Source: Plectonema cf. radiosum LEGE 06105 (GTDB lineage Bacteria; Cyanobacteriota; Cyanobacteriia; Cyanobacteriales; Nostocaceae). Taken from it: a stretch of 64,000 bases of DNA. Of this stretch, positions 47,272 through 56,338 are shown one piece after another; the stretch's first letter is position 1, and each line of letters begins with the position of its first letter. The stretch covers positions 1 to 64,000 of the forward strand of contig NZ_JADEWL010000016.1 of the NCBI RefSeq assembly GCF_015207665.1, given 5' to 3'. The translations under genes were made by a program, and so were the position numbers. The notes under the pieces are model-generated. The model made no database searches, was not told the origin of the DNA, and saw only the letters and a program-made list of their open reading frames with translations.

Positions 47272-48564
47272 TTATTCATAAATTGCAGCGGATGGGAATT
47301 TGATTAAGCTTTTTTTATCGAGAATATTTATTGATTTTAAATACCAGAATACGATTAATAATGGAAGCACATATTTATCCCAAGGATATGCCTTCATCAT
47401 TAATCCACAGTTGATTAATAAAAGCCAAAAAGCAAGATTGAGACGATTAAAAAATCTCAAACAAGTAATTAATGCTAAAAAATAAAATACAGTCAATCTC
47501 AAAAAGTCGTTTGGAAGTAATATTGTGGCGACTTTAATTAAAATTCCGTGAGCTTCTAAAAGTGGAAAAATGATAAATAATAACAACAAAACAGCAGCAA
47601 AAAATATATTATTGCGCGTCAATAAATTTTGTATTCTCAATTTAGGACGGAACAAAATTAATTCTGGAATTACAAAATATAAACCAACGCAACTGAGAGA
47701 AAAATAACTACCACTAAGGTCTATTGACCATAAGTTTTGTTGTACCTTTGGTACTGTACGTGCTACCATACCTGCTTCAGGGGCTATACCTCGAAAAAAT
47801 AATAACCATCCTACTATTGATAGTGAAGCAATTAATGGCATTAACCAACGAAGAGGATTTATTCGAGTTTTAGCTAAATCATTTGTTTCGATAGTTCCCA
47901 GTTCTTGTTCACTATTTTCTGAGTATGAATTAGCAACTTTTTTTAAGCCATATATTCGCATTTTAATGATTAAATAATTAATTAGTTCAAAAATAGCGAT
48001 CGCCAAAGGAAAAGCTAGCATAAATTGACGCGATGCAATTGCTAAAATAAATGCAAAGCTACTAAGTATATGTTGAGAGCGAAGATAAAACCAAAATCCT
48101 AGGAATACAAAAAAAACAGCGATAATATCAGTATAAAGACGACCACTTAAAATTAAATAGTAAGGAAATAATAATAAACCGCATACACTTAAAACTGATT
48201 TTTTCGTCACTTTGCCTTTTGGTAAGCCAATAAGACAAGTCATCAAAAAAGAAATGATAAAATTTAAAAATCTTCCAGCAAAAATTCCACCTTTAAACAG
48301 ATATTCCAATCCTCCAAACATCATAAACGGCAATGGAGTATTAAGTTCACCGTAATTTCTGAGCAATTCTAAACTGGGAATCAAACTATAGCTAAATCGT
48401 AAACTTGTTTCCCAGTAATGTGGTTCGTCAGTCGTTGCGGAATATTGAAGTTTATTTAGAGCAAGAAATAATAATAAGTAAATAACACCTATAGAAATTA
48501 AAAAATATATATTAAACAAGTATGTTTTTTTGATTTCAGGTCTAAAATGATTATTTATTTTCAT
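47272..48564 (-). CDS. Multi-pass membrane protein, GT-C-like, paralogue A
   Basis: A 430-residue protein with about nine or ten hydrophobic helices. The first loop has TTDEPHYWETSLRFSYSL with the acidic DE pair, followed by GELNTPLPFMMFGGLEYLFK. Later blocks are RLYTDIIAVFFVFLGFW and IASRQFMLAFPL. The acidic loop, followed by this RQ motif, resembles ALG10/GT-C lipid-linked sugar transferases, but the activity is not established. It is clearly a duplicate of the 48833 gene. Confidence 0.72.
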   Translation of the reverse strand: MKINNHFRPEIKKTYLFNIYFLISIGVIYLLLFLALNKLQYSATTDEPHYWETSLRFSYSLIPSLELLRNYGELNTPLPFMMFGGLEYLFKGGIFAGRFLNFIISFLMTCLIGLPKGKVTKKSVLSVCGLLLFPYYLILSGRLYTDIIAVFFVFLGFWFYLRSQHILSSFAFILAIASRQFMLAFPLAIAIFELINYLIIKMRIYGLKKVANSYSENSEQELGTIETNDLAKTRINPLRWLMPLIASLSIVGWLLFFRGIAPEAGMVARTVPKVQQNLWSIDLSGSYFSLSCVGLYFVIPELILFRPKLRIQNLLTRNNIFFAAVLLLLFIIFPLLEAHGILIKVATILLPNDFLRLTVFYFLALITCLRFFNRLNLAFWLLLINCGLMMKAYPWDKYVLPLLIVFWYLKSINILDKKSLIKFPSAAIYE

Positions 48565-48832
48565 GGCAATTAACTTAAGTAAAGTTTTTACTTACACCAA
48601 TTCTATATGAGGTTGCGCTATATTTCCCCATGTCCTTACGGACACGCGCTCGCCGCACGCTCCGCATGAACGCTAACACTCGGCATCCCTATACAAGCAA
48701 AGCCCACCGGAGGTGGTGAGCGTGCATATTCATACAAAAACGGCATTACATAGAAAACAATAGAGTATAGGGTTTGAAATATAGGATAGGTAGCTGAGTG
48801 ATCAAGCCAAGTTACAAGCAATTAGATAATTA
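48565..48832. repeat. Spacer with GC-rich repeat between the two paralogues
   Basis: 268 bp, including a GC-rich stretch at about 48630-48725 with CGGACACGCGCTC, CCGCACGCTCCGC and an ACCACCTCCGG-type hairpin (CCCACCGGAGGTGG). It contrasts with the AT-rich genes around it and resembles the 11162-11260 region. A minus-strand frame through it looks like repeat read-through, not a gene. Confidence 0.5.
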
Positions 48833-50050
48833 TCAAACTCTCATATTTTTTGCTTTATGAATAATGTTTTTATCTAAAATTTCGATTGATTTGAAATACC
48901 AGAAAACAATTAACAGGGGAAGTAAATATTTATCCCAAGGATATGCTTTTATCATTAATCCGCTATTTACCAATAGAATCCAAAAAGCAAGATTGGGGCG
49001 TTTGAAAAATCTCCAACAAGTAATTAATGCTAAAAAATAAAATAAAGTTAATCTCAAAAAGTCGTTTGGAAGTATTTTTGCGACTTTAATTAAAATTCCG
49101 TGGGCTTCTAAAGGTGGAAAAATGATAAATAACAATAATAAAACGACAGCTAAAAATATATTAGTGCGCGTCAATATTTTTTTGATTCTTAACTTAGGAC
49201 GAAACAAAATTAATTCTGGAATTACAAAATATAAACCAACACAAGCTAAAAAATACAGGCTACTATTTAACTCAATTGACCACCAATTCAATTGAACTTC
49301 TGGTGTAGAACGTTCTGTAATTGCAGCTTGAGGAGCTATTCCTTTGAAAAGCAAAAACCAACCAAAAATAGAAAAGGAAGCAGTTAGTGGTGCAAGTATA
49401 CGAATCAGTTGGTGCTTATATTTTTGATGAGATTGAGTTTTTCCGCCTTGTTGATAATTGATAAACTTTATTTTTAAATATTTGAAAAGTTCATAAGCTG
49501 TAATTGCTAAAGGAAATACTAGCATATATTGGCGCGATGCAATTGCTAATACAAAGCTAATTCCACTAAAAATATGTTGACAACGGATATAGAACACAAA
49601 TCCTATTAATACAAAAAAGCTAGCAATAATATCCGTATAAAGATGTCCGCTTAACCATAAATAGTAAGGAAATGATATTAAGCCACATAAAGCCAAAAAT
49701 GAATTTTTTCTTGTTTTATTGATAGGTAGTCCAATAATACAAGTCATTAAAAAAGACAGAAAAAAATTGAACAGCCGTCCAACGAAAATTCCACCTTTGA
49801 ATAAAAATTCTAAAAATCCAAAGATGATAAATGGCAATGGTGTATTTAATTCTTGGTAATCTTGTAACCAAGTTTGAGGAGGAATTAAGCTACGACTAAA
49901 TATTAAACTTGTCTGCCAAAAATTGGGTTCATCCCATATTGGAGAAAATTGCAGCTTATTTAAATATAAAAATACGATAAAATATAGTACACAAATAGCA
50001 ACTAAAAAGATTTTCGCGTATTTACTAGTGCCTGTTTCTGTTGATAGCAT
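48833..50050 (-). CDS. Multi-pass membrane protein, GT-C-like, paralogue B
   Basis: A 405-residue protein parallel to the 47272 product along its whole length: WDEPNFWQTSLIFSRSLI, QELNTPLPFIIFGFLEFLFK, HLYTDIIASFFVLIGFVF, IASRQYMLVFPL and the end FLALITCWRFFKRPNLAFW. All DE and RQ residues are kept, so both copies may be active. It heads the minus-strand locus. Tandem divergence suggests that the two add different residues or act in different positions of one glycan. Confidence 0.72.
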   Translation of the reverse strand: MLSTETGTSKYAKIFLVAICVLYFIVFLYLNKLQFSPIWDEPNFWQTSLIFSRSLIPPQTWLQDYQELNTPLPFIIFGFLEFLFKGGIFVGRLFNFFLSFLMTCIIGLPINKTRKNSFLALCGLISFPYYLWLSGHLYTDIIASFFVLIGFVFYIRCQHIFSGISFVLAIASRQYMLVFPLAITAYELFKYLKIKFINYQQGGKTQSHQKYKHQLIRILAPLTASFSIFGWFLLFKGIAPQAAITERSTPEVQLNWWSIELNSSLYFLACVGLYFVIPELILFRPKLRIKKILTRTNIFLAVVLLLLFIIFPPLEAHGILIKVAKILPNDFLRLTLFYFLALITCWRFFKRPNLAFWILLVNSGLMIKAYPWDKYLLPLLIVFWYFKSIEILDKNIIHKAKNMRV

Positions 50051-50332
50051 TAATCGATTTAATCTATACAGATAGTGATTGTTTATAATGTTACTTTTGG
50101 AAAAATGTCAAGTAAGTTATTTAAATCACATATCTGTTTAAATTAAGTAAATTTTAGTACTCATAAGAAAACTCCGTAGACTGTTCAAAAAGACTCAGTA
50201 GGTTTTCTAATAAGAATTTCCTATTCCCTATCCCCTTGAGATTAACAATGGTTGATACCGATCAATAATTTATAGATTAGTAGAGATTTAAGATAAAATA
50301 CTCATTGCAATCTAATAAATTAAATTAAGATT

Positions 50333-50770
50333 ATGGCTCTATCAGTTGGAACCCAAGCACCTAATTTCACCACCAAAGATACCAATGGTAATACCGTTTC
50401 TTTGTCAGATTTTAAAGGTAAAACAGTAGTTTTGTACTTTTACCCCAAAGACGATACTTCTGGATGTACTAAACAAGCTTGTAGCTTCCGCGATGCTCAA
50501 TCCCAATATCAAAGTAAGGATATTGTAGTTTTAGGTGTAAGTGCAGATGATCAAGTTTCTCACCAAGCTTTTACCCAAAAATACAATCTCAATTTTCCCT
50601 TACTAGTTGATACCGAAAAAAACTTAATCCATGCTTATGATGTTGACGGTGGTGGTTACGCAAAGCGCGTTACCTACGTGATTGACGGTGAGGGTAAAAT
50701 CATCAATGTTGACTCTAGTGTAAATACAACTACCCACGCTGAAGATGTACTAAAATCTTTAGGTTTATAA
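50333..50770 (+). CDS. Peroxiredoxin, Bcp/PrxQ type
   Basis: A 145-residue thioredoxin-dependent peroxidase that reduces H2O2 and alkyl hydroperoxides. The peroxidatic Cys45 is in SGCTKQACSFRD, with the second Cys50 five residues on, the PrxQ arrangement for an intrasubunit disulfide. The order is complete, from the APNFTTKD N-terminus. It is adjacent to the tnpB element, which has not disrupted it. Confidence 0.94.
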   Translation: MALSVGTQAPNFTTKDTNGNTVSLSDFKGKTVVLYFYPKDDTSGCTKQACSFRDAQSQYQSKDIVVLGVSADDQVSHQAFTQKYNLNFPLLVDTEKNLIHAYDVDGGGYAKRVTYVIDGEGKIINVDSSVNTTTHAEDVLKSLGL

Positions 50771-50780
50771 TTTCCACATT

Positions 50781-50950
50781 ATTGACACTCCCCACGCATA
50801 GAATGCGGGGGATTCTTGGTTCACGGATACAACTTAACCGAACAGGATTTCTCCAATCCGACCAGTGGTTCTATCTCCCCAAGCTTATAAGATCCGGTGT
50901 GCCCCACCGTACTTAATCCCTTCTGCAAAATATTAATTGCTGCATTAATA
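50781..50950 (-). ncRNA. Candidate omega (reRNA) guide RNA of the tnpB element
   Basis: By analogy with characterised elements the guide RNA overlaps the 3' end of tnpB and extends to the right end. Here the end-of-gene region and the CGCAT/ATGCG hairpin (50790-50811) fit that place. The extent is an assumption; nothing in the sequence fixes its 5' end. Confidence 0.35.
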
Positions 50951-52020
50951 TCCCGATCTTCTATGTATCCACAATAATTACAAATATGGGTTCTAGTTGA
51001 TAGAGACTTTTGCACTTTTTCACCGCAATTAGAACAATTCTGACTAGTATTATGGGGAGCAACAGCAATTGTTAACTTTCCATATTTATAGCCAAAATAA
51101 TCCAACCAGCGACGAAATAAGGACCATCCTGCATCAGTTATCGACTTAGCTAGATTTCGATTTCTTACCATACCTTTAACATTCAAATTTTCATAAGCTA
51201 CCAAATCGTTAGATTGGATTAAACGGAGTGCTACTTTTTTAACAAACTCTTCTCGCTGCCTACTTACTTTTAAATGTTTACGGGCATAACGGATTCTAGC
51301 TTTATGATAATTTTGAGACTGTGGTTTACCTTTTTTATACTTTTTAGATTTGTGACGATTCAGACGGTTTAATTGTCTTTCTCCCTGACGATAAAACTGT
51401 GGATTATCTTCGATGTTTCCTTGACTATCACTCAAGAAATATTTAATCCCGACATCAATTCCTACAGCTTTCTGGCTGGGAGTTATAGGTTTTACCGTAT
51501 CTAAGCGGTCTAGCTCTACGGAAAATTGTACGTAATAACCATCCGCACGACGTACAATTTTGACTCGTTTGATTTGGCTTAATTGATAAAAATTTAAGTC
51601 TCTTGAACCGATCAGTTTAAAAGTACCTATATTCTTTTTATCGGTAAAAGTAATGTACTTTCTATCGTCTGATAGCTTCCAACCTGAAACTTTATATTCA
51701 AGGGAACGAGTATTTTTCTTAAATTTAGGATACCCTTTTTTACCTAAAACATGGTTTTTGCAATTAGCATAAAACCGATTGACTGCTTTTAAGACTCTTT
51801 CTACAGCAGTTTGACAAGCATGAGAATTCAAGTCCTCTACAAACTTAAATTCTTTTCTTAACAACGTGTTGTATCGAAACATTTCGGTTTTACCTATACC
51901 ACGATTATCCATCCAAAAACGAAGCACTTTATTTCGGACAAATTGATATGTCCGCAGGGCTTCAGAAATGGCTGATATTTGTTGTGGTTTCGGTTTAACT
52001 TTAAATTCGTAGATCAACAC
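50821..52020 (-). CDS. tnpB: TnpB, IS1341-type RNA-guided nuclease of IS200/IS605 elements
   Basis: A 399-residue TnpB with an intact split RuvC site: D189 (VGIDVG), E277 (VAYENLNV) and D357 (EDRDINAA). The zinc finger is complete (C329, C332, C347, C350 in CSNCG...CNYCG). TnpB proteins cut DNA guided by an RNA from the element's 3' end and adjacent to a TAM (known for ISDra2). Start is GTG. Its codons look continuous, with no frameshift, so this copy may be active. Confidence 0.93.
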   Translation of the reverse strand: MLIYEFKVKPKPQQISAISEALRTYQFVRNKVLRFWMDNRGIGKTEMFRYNTLLRKEFKFVEDLNSHACQTAVERVLKAVNRFYANCKNHVLGKKGYPKFKKNTRSLEYKVSGWKLSDDRKYITFTDKKNIGTFKLIGSRDLNFYQLSQIKRVKIVRRADGYYVQFSVELDRLDTVKPITPSQKAVGIDVGIKYFLSDSQGNIEDNPQFYRQGERQLNRLNRHKSKKYKKGKPQSQNYHKARIRYARKHLKVSRQREEFVKKVALRLIQSNDLVAYENLNVKGMVRNRNLAKSITDAGWSLFRRWLDYFGYKYGKLTIAVAPHNTSQNCSNCGEKVQKSLSTRTHICNYCGYIEDRDINAAINILQKGLSTVGHTGSYKLGEIEPLVGLEKSCSVKLYP

Positions 52021-52152
52021 GTTTGATACTTATAATGTAGGTATCACAACACATCATATCATATATTTAACTGTGCGGGGAATAAATTCCCCACGGGTTT
52101 ATCCCCACGAATGAATCCGGGGGCTTGCACCCTCCGAGTTTCGGTCATAAAA

Positions 52153-52184
52153 ATGTAGAGACGGGATATATCACGTCTCTACAT
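52153..52184 (-). terminator. Hairpin after the 52214 gene
   Basis: ATGTAGAGACG (52153-52163) and its perfect complement CGTCTCTACAT (52174-52184) with a 10-base loop. It lies 30 bases downstream of the minus-strand gene at 52214, as a terminator would. A similar TAGAGATG/CATCTCTA hairpin is at 57590-57616, so this is also a dispersed type. Confidence 0.6.
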
Positions 52185-52213
52185 CTGTAATTCATATCTA
52201 AATTCAGTTAATT

Positions 52214-52642
52214 TTAATTCCCAGAAGCGGGTGTTTGCCCTGGTGTATAAACTGGGAATGCAAAGTCAAAATTACTCGGTTGTTGTCCGTTTGTCGATTG
52301 CTGTTGACGTTGTTGCAGCAAACGTTCTTGCTTTGCACGGAATAAGTCTGCTTCAGAATTAATTTGCTGCCGATTTTGAGAAGAAAAACCTTGCCAGTCT
52401 AAGGTTCCAAAATTTGCTCGGTGAATCAAACTCATTGGATTAAAATTACCATCTTGAGGTCCGTAGATGGAATCTCCATCACCTTGTTTTGTATCAAATG
52501 TATTGTTTTGATAGCTAGATGGTATGGAAAGCTCTTGACTGCTTTGAGCCAAACTCGCTTGAGGTAAAATTATACAAGCAATGCCAAATCCGGTAACAGT
52601 AGCAGCAACTAGTTTATTAAGTTGTGAAATCGATATTTTCAT
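52214..52642 (-). CDS. Exported protein of unknown function
   Basis: A 142-residue protein with a signal peptide (LNKLVAATVTGFGIACIILPQASLAQS) and a Gln-rich polar remainder (QQRQQQSTNGQQPSNFDF). The ATG at 52642, with an AAGGGGAAAA ribosome binding site, is preferred to a start 16 codons upstream that would overlap the next gene. Periplasmic location is expected. No family recognised. Confidence 0.7.
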   Translation of the reverse strand: MKISISQLNKLVAATVTGFGIACIILPQASLAQSSQELSIPSSYQNNTFDTKQGDGDSIYGPQDGNFNPMSLIHRANFGTLDWQGFSSQNRQQINSEADLFRAKQERLLQQRQQQSTNGQQPSNFDFAFPVYTPGQTPASGN

Positions 52643-52682
52643 CAAATTTTCCCCTTTTATGACTCCAATTAATACTTCTATT

Positions 52683-53582
52683 TTACGCAAGAGTACGACG
52701 TAGGCGGGGTTGAATGCTCAATAATGCTACAACCGCAAAGCCTAACAATACTAGTATTGCACCGCCAAAAGTTACATCACCCCAAAAAGCGTGCATCACT
52801 ATACTATTTAATCCCCAACTTTCATGTTGGTAAAGATAGCGGATTGGCTCAATTGCATAGCTCAGAGGATTGATTGTGGCGATAACCTGTAACCATTGAG
52901 GCATAAATGACAAAGGAGCTAAAGCCGTACTGGCAAATAATAAAGGTAAGTTAGTCACGAAGATGACTGCGATTAACTCAATGTGTCCCGGTAGTGCGAA
53001 GGCTAAACCCAAGGAGAGAGCCGTTACACCCAAAGCCAGTAGAAACACGATTAAAGCAATGGTAGCTAAACCCGCTGCATCGGGGATACCCGCTCCCAAA
53101 AATGCCGCAGCCCCCACAATTACCGCTGCTTGCAGCAAAGTTTGACTGATAATAAAGATTGCCGAAGCAAAGACAATAGAAAAACGTGACGCTAAAGGAG
53201 CAACTAATAACCGATTTAAAAAGCCAAATTCTCGGTCAAACATAATCGGTAAACCAGCATTCAGCGCTCCACCAAAAGCTGTGAATACTATTATCCCAGC
53301 AGCTAAAAATTCAGCGTAATTTGTCGTATTGCCAAAAATTCCTTTTGGTGCATTTTGAAAAAGTGCGCCAAATAACACCAACCACATTACAGGTTGAATA
53401 ATACTAGCTACTAAAGTTGAAGGACGACGCTGTAACTGAATAAATAGACGACGAGTTAAAGCCAAAGTTTCTTGAACTAACTCAGAGAAAACACTTTGAT
53501 TCGCATCACTGTACAGTTGTGGTGATGCTATTTCTTGTAAATTAATATCTGCTGACTTGGAAGATAAAACTGTGCCACTCAT
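52683..53582 (-). CDS. ABC-2 type transporter permease
   Basis: A 299-residue membrane protein with about six helices and the ABC-2 signature (MFDREFGFLNRLLVAPLASR...), RPSTLVASIIQPVMWLVLFG at the first helix. It resembles DrrB-type permeases of drug or lipid exporters. It follows the ATPase gene by 82 bases on the same strand, so it is likely to be its membrane partner. Confidence 0.9.
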   Translation of the reverse strand: MSGTVLSSKSADINLQEIASPQLYSDANQSVFSELVQETLALTRRLFIQLQRRPSTLVASIIQPVMWLVLFGALFQNAPKGIFGNTTNYAEFLAAGIIVFTAFGGALNAGLPIMFDREFGFLNRLLVAPLASRFSIVFASAIFIISQTLLQAAVIVGAAAFLGAGIPDAAGLATIALIVFLLALGVTALSLGLAFALPGHIELIAVIFVTNLPLLFASTALAPLSFMPQWLQVIATINPLSYAIEPIRYLYQHESWGLNSIVMHAFWGDVTFGGAILVLLGFAVVALLSIQPRLRRTLA

Positions 53583-53607
53583 AACGATTTTGGATTTTAG
53601 ATTAAAA

Positions 53608-53664
53608 CAGTTGACAGTTGACAGTTGACAGTTGACCTCTAACCTTTAACCTTTGACCTCTAAC
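53608..53664. repeat. TTGACAG and AACCTYTAACCT heptamer repeats
   Basis: Between the ATPase and permease genes: four copies of AGTTGAC followed by ACCTTTA/ACCTCTA units. A related CTCTAACCTTTAAC block is at 56389-56430. STRR types. Confidence 0.75.
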
Positions 53665-54684
53665 CTACTTCATACTTTGTTTCTTTTCAGCTTTCATATC
53701 ACGAGTTCCTACCGCAGCAAATTCGGCATCCATCAAGGTACGTCCTGTTGCTGCGAGGTAAACATCATCTAAACTCGGACGAGATTGGGCAATCCCAAAG
53801 GTGGGTAAACCGGCATTATTTAAAGCTTGCTGTATAGTAATCAAAGCATCTTGATGCTGGGTAACAACCAAGTTTAAGGAATTACCTTGAGCGCTGTTAA
53901 TGATTGCTTCTTTGACAAAAGGTAGGGAAGTAAGTAAATTTTTGGCTTTTTGAGCTTCCTCATCCGAGGTAAACTCGCGAATGCGGAGAGTTATTCTATC
54001 TCCTCCTAATTTATCTTTTAATTGGGATGGTGTTCCTGTGGCAATTACCTCACCGCGATCGATTATTGCCACTCGATCGGACAAAGCGTCGATTTCTTCT
54101 AAATAATGGCTGGTAATTAATACTGTTGTTCCTGCTTCTCGCAACTTCCGCAGAAATTCCCACACCACAAAACGGCTTTCGATATCCAACCCTGCTGTTG
54201 GTTCGTCTAATACTAATAAATCAGGTGCGTGGAGTAATCCCGCAGCTAAATCCAACCGTTTGAGTAAACCACCGGAATAGGTTCCCGTCTTTTTGTTGGC
54301 GTATTCCTGTAAACCGAGTAAATCTAAAACATTTTCAATCCGCTGTTTTGTTACTTTTGCGGGTATATGATAAAGCGCTGCTTGGAGTTGCAATAATTCC
54401 CTTCCAGTCAGCACCTTATCTGGAGCAACCTCTTGAGCCACATAGCCAAGACGTTTCCTGGCATCTTTGGGATTATCGATTACCGAGATACCAGACACTT
54501 CAATTTTGCCCGCATCTGGAGTAGTTAAAGTACACAAAGCACGCAGAGTAGTAGTTTTTCCAGCACCATTAGGACCGAGTAAACCGAAAATTTCCCCTCG
54601 CTCTACCTGAAAGGAAATATTTTTAACGGCTTGGGTTGTACCGTAGTGCTTCTTTAAATTTTCGACTAAAACGGCAGGAGCCAT
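53665..54684 (-). CDS. ABC transporter ATP-binding protein, DrrA-like
   Basis: A 339-residue ATPase. Walker A GPNGAGKTT near residue 37, signature TYSGGLLKRLDLAAGLLH, Walker B LLVLDEPTAGLDIESR and a C-terminal DUF4162-type domain (about 230-320) typical of DrrA/CcmA-class exporters. Paired with the ABC-2 permease, it should export a drug- or lipid-like compound; the substrate is unknown. ATG at 54684 is chosen because an AAAGAG ribosome binding site stands nine bases before it; a TTG further upstream is not needed. Confidence 0.9.
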   Translation of the reverse strand: MAPAVLVENLKKHYGTTQAVKNISFQVERGEIFGLLGPNGAGKTTTLRALCTLTTPDAGKIEVSGISVIDNPKDARKRLGYVAQEVAPDKVLTGRELLQLQAALYHIPAKVTKQRIENVLDLLGLQEYANKKTGTYSGGLLKRLDLAAGLLHAPDLLVLDEPTAGLDIESRFVVWEFLRKLREAGTTVLITSHYLEEIDALSDRVAIIDRGEVIATGTPSQLKDKLGGDRITLRIREFTSDEEAQKAKNLLTSLPFVKEAIINSAQGNSLNLVVTQHQDALITIQQALNNAGLPTFGIAQSRPSLDDVYLAATGRTLMDAEFAAVGTRDMKAEKKQSMK

Positions 54685-54732
54685 TGACATTAACTCTTTA
54701 ATATACAAATCTCAACAAATTCTATCTTCACT

Positions 54733-55460
54733 CTAGCATCGATTATATTCGTTGAGTTCCTTGACGAATTGGTTGAAAAGCAGTTTGCAGGCTCGTACCG
54801 ATATACGTGAGCGCACAAGGCGTATAGGTCTACCACCAGACTTTTCTTTATCTAGAATTGCTCCAAGTTTTTTGGTAATTTCATTGGTTCGCGATCGCTT
54901 TGGCTCGACACTGGTAAAAACCCACTGCCAAAAAGCTTTACGACACAACGCGCTACCTCCAGAGACTTTTGACTTTTTCTTATCACCACTAGAATCTTGT
55001 GTTGGAGCCAATCCCATAACTTTTTGAAATTTACGCTCTGAAAGCCTACGTTTTAAGTGCTTGTTGGAATTTCTTGACTTGTGAAACTCTACTGTCTTTC
55101 CCCGCTTAACCACCCCCAAAGCAACGGAACATCACCATTACGACCGCGTGGTGACTTGGTAAGGGACTTCCAGAAAATTGCCACGCTAGATCCTGTCGCA
55201 ACCTATTAATAATTGGACTTTGTACGCGGTTTAAATGCACGAGCCTTAAAATCAATTCCCTTATTCGTGATGTTGTCACGTCACCGAGTTGTTAAATACC
55301 GTGTTGGCGATATGTAATCAAAAGCGTAACAAGCAAGCGCAAGTGCATCAGCGTTATCATCTTTATCCGGTAAATTCAAATGAGAACTGCGATAGCTTCT
55401 AAGTTCTTTGTGACCTACTAGATTTACAGATACACCATTCTGTGCTAAATCTCTCTATAT
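54733..55460 (-). pseudogene. Frameshifted IS110-family transposase remnant
   Basis: Minus-strand pieces in different frames give an IS110-type transposase: a N-terminal block NLVGHKELRSYRSSHLNLPD followed by KDDNADALALACY (about 55310-55460), a middle IRELILRLVHLNRVQSPIIN (about 55170-55270) and a C-terminal KVMGLAPTQDSSGDKKK with FWQWVFTS (54733-55119, the longest open piece). Frame changes and in-frame stops show that it is dead. The extreme N-terminus is missing. Confidence 0.85.
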
Positions 55461-55549
55461 TTCGAGTGATATCGACCATTTAGTCAAATATTGCGAACAA
55501 TAGCGCGATAGAATCCTTAATAACGCCAAATTCTAAGTATTTGTACCGC

Positions 55550-56338
55550 GTGAAAACAGACAGCATATTTTATCGCCTTTTTCAAGAATTCCCCAGCATC
55601 TTTTTTGAATTAATTGGTAATTCAGAGCAACTCGCAGATGTTTACGAATTCTCCTCCGTCGAAATCAAGCAAACAGCATTCCGAATTGATGGTGTTTTTC
55701 TTCCCAATCGAGGAGAAAACAACCCAATATATTTTGTAGAAGTCCAATTTCAAAGCGACGAAGAAATTTATTTACGGCTATTTTCAGAAATATTTTTATA
55801 CCTGCGTCAAAACAAATCTAAAAATCCTTGGCAGGGAATAGTAATTTATCCCAGTCGCAGCGTAGATACAGCAGAAATATTTCATTACAGCGAATTCTTT
55901 CAAAGCCAACGTGTAAGAAGAATTTATCTTAATGAATTAGGAGAAACAACCTCTCTACCAGTGGGAATTGCTACCATAAAGTTAATCATCGAAGATGAAA
56001 ATACTGCCATTGTGACAGCCAGAGATTTGATAGCAAGAACCCAGCAAGAAATCAATACCGAGCGACAGCAAAAACAGTTATTAGAATTGATAGAGACAAT
56101 ATTAGTTTATAAATTCCCGCTAATGAGTAGAAAGGAGATTGAAGCCATGTTTGGATTAAGCGATTTGAAACAAACAAAAGTTTATCAAGAAGCAGTCGAA
56201 GAAGGTAAAGAGCAAGGAATGCAGCAAAAAAGTTTAGAGCTTGTACCTGTATTATTGCGATTGGGATTAAGTTTAGAACAGATTGCAAACGAGTTAAATT
56301 TGAGCTTGGAGCAAGTTAGAAAACAAATAGAAAATTAA
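55550..56338 (+). CDS. Rpn family PD-(D/E)XK putative nuclease (DUF2887)
   Basis: A 262-residue protein starting from GTG at 55550 (the VKTDSIFYRLFQ start of the family). The N-terminal nuclease-fold domain includes FRIDGVFLPN and PIYFVEVQFQSDEEIYLR (the D and E-x-Q type residues). The C-terminal part is a long helix plus a short helix-turn-helix-like end (LIRLGLSLEQIANELNLSLEQV). Such Rpn/transposase-associated nucleases are abundant in cyanobacteria; some promote recombination. Function here is unknown. It lies next to the IS110 remnant. Confidence 0.88.
   Translation: MKTDSIFYRLFQEFPSIFFELIGNSEQLADVYEFSSVEIKQTAFRIDGVFLPNRGENNPIYFVEVQFQSDEEIYLRLFSEIFLYLRQNKSKNPWQGIVIYPSRSVDTAEIFHYSEFFQSQRVRRIYLNELGETTSLPVGIATIKLIIEDENTAIVTARDLIARTQQEINTERQQKQLLELIETILVYKFPLMSRKEIEAMFGLSDLKQTKVYQEAVEEGKEQGMQQKSLELVPVLLRLGLSLEQIANELNLSLEQVRKQIEN

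Larger units (their letters stand above)
50781..52150 (-). mobile_element. IS200/IS605-group element, IS1341 type (tnpB only)
   Basis: tnpB (50821-52020) is flanked by hairpins as in IS605-group elements: at the 3' end CGCAT-AGA-ATGCG inside CCCC/GGGG (50790-50811), at the 5' end GGGGAAT/ATTCCCC (52077-52092) followed by a GC-rich part to about 52140. No tnpA is present, so it depends on another copy to move. Exact ends are estimates; the minus-strand 5' side reads TTTTTAT before GACCGAAACTCGG, which could be the TAM and left end. Confidence 0.75.

Noticed and set aside
48636..48821. Minus-strand frame between the GT-C paralogues
   Set aside because: Reads through GC-rich repeat DNA; the peptide resembles common repeat translations, not a protein.
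54752..55027. Plus-strand frame opposite the transposase remnant
   Set aside because: Antisense to the IS110 fragment, which has clear family similarity.
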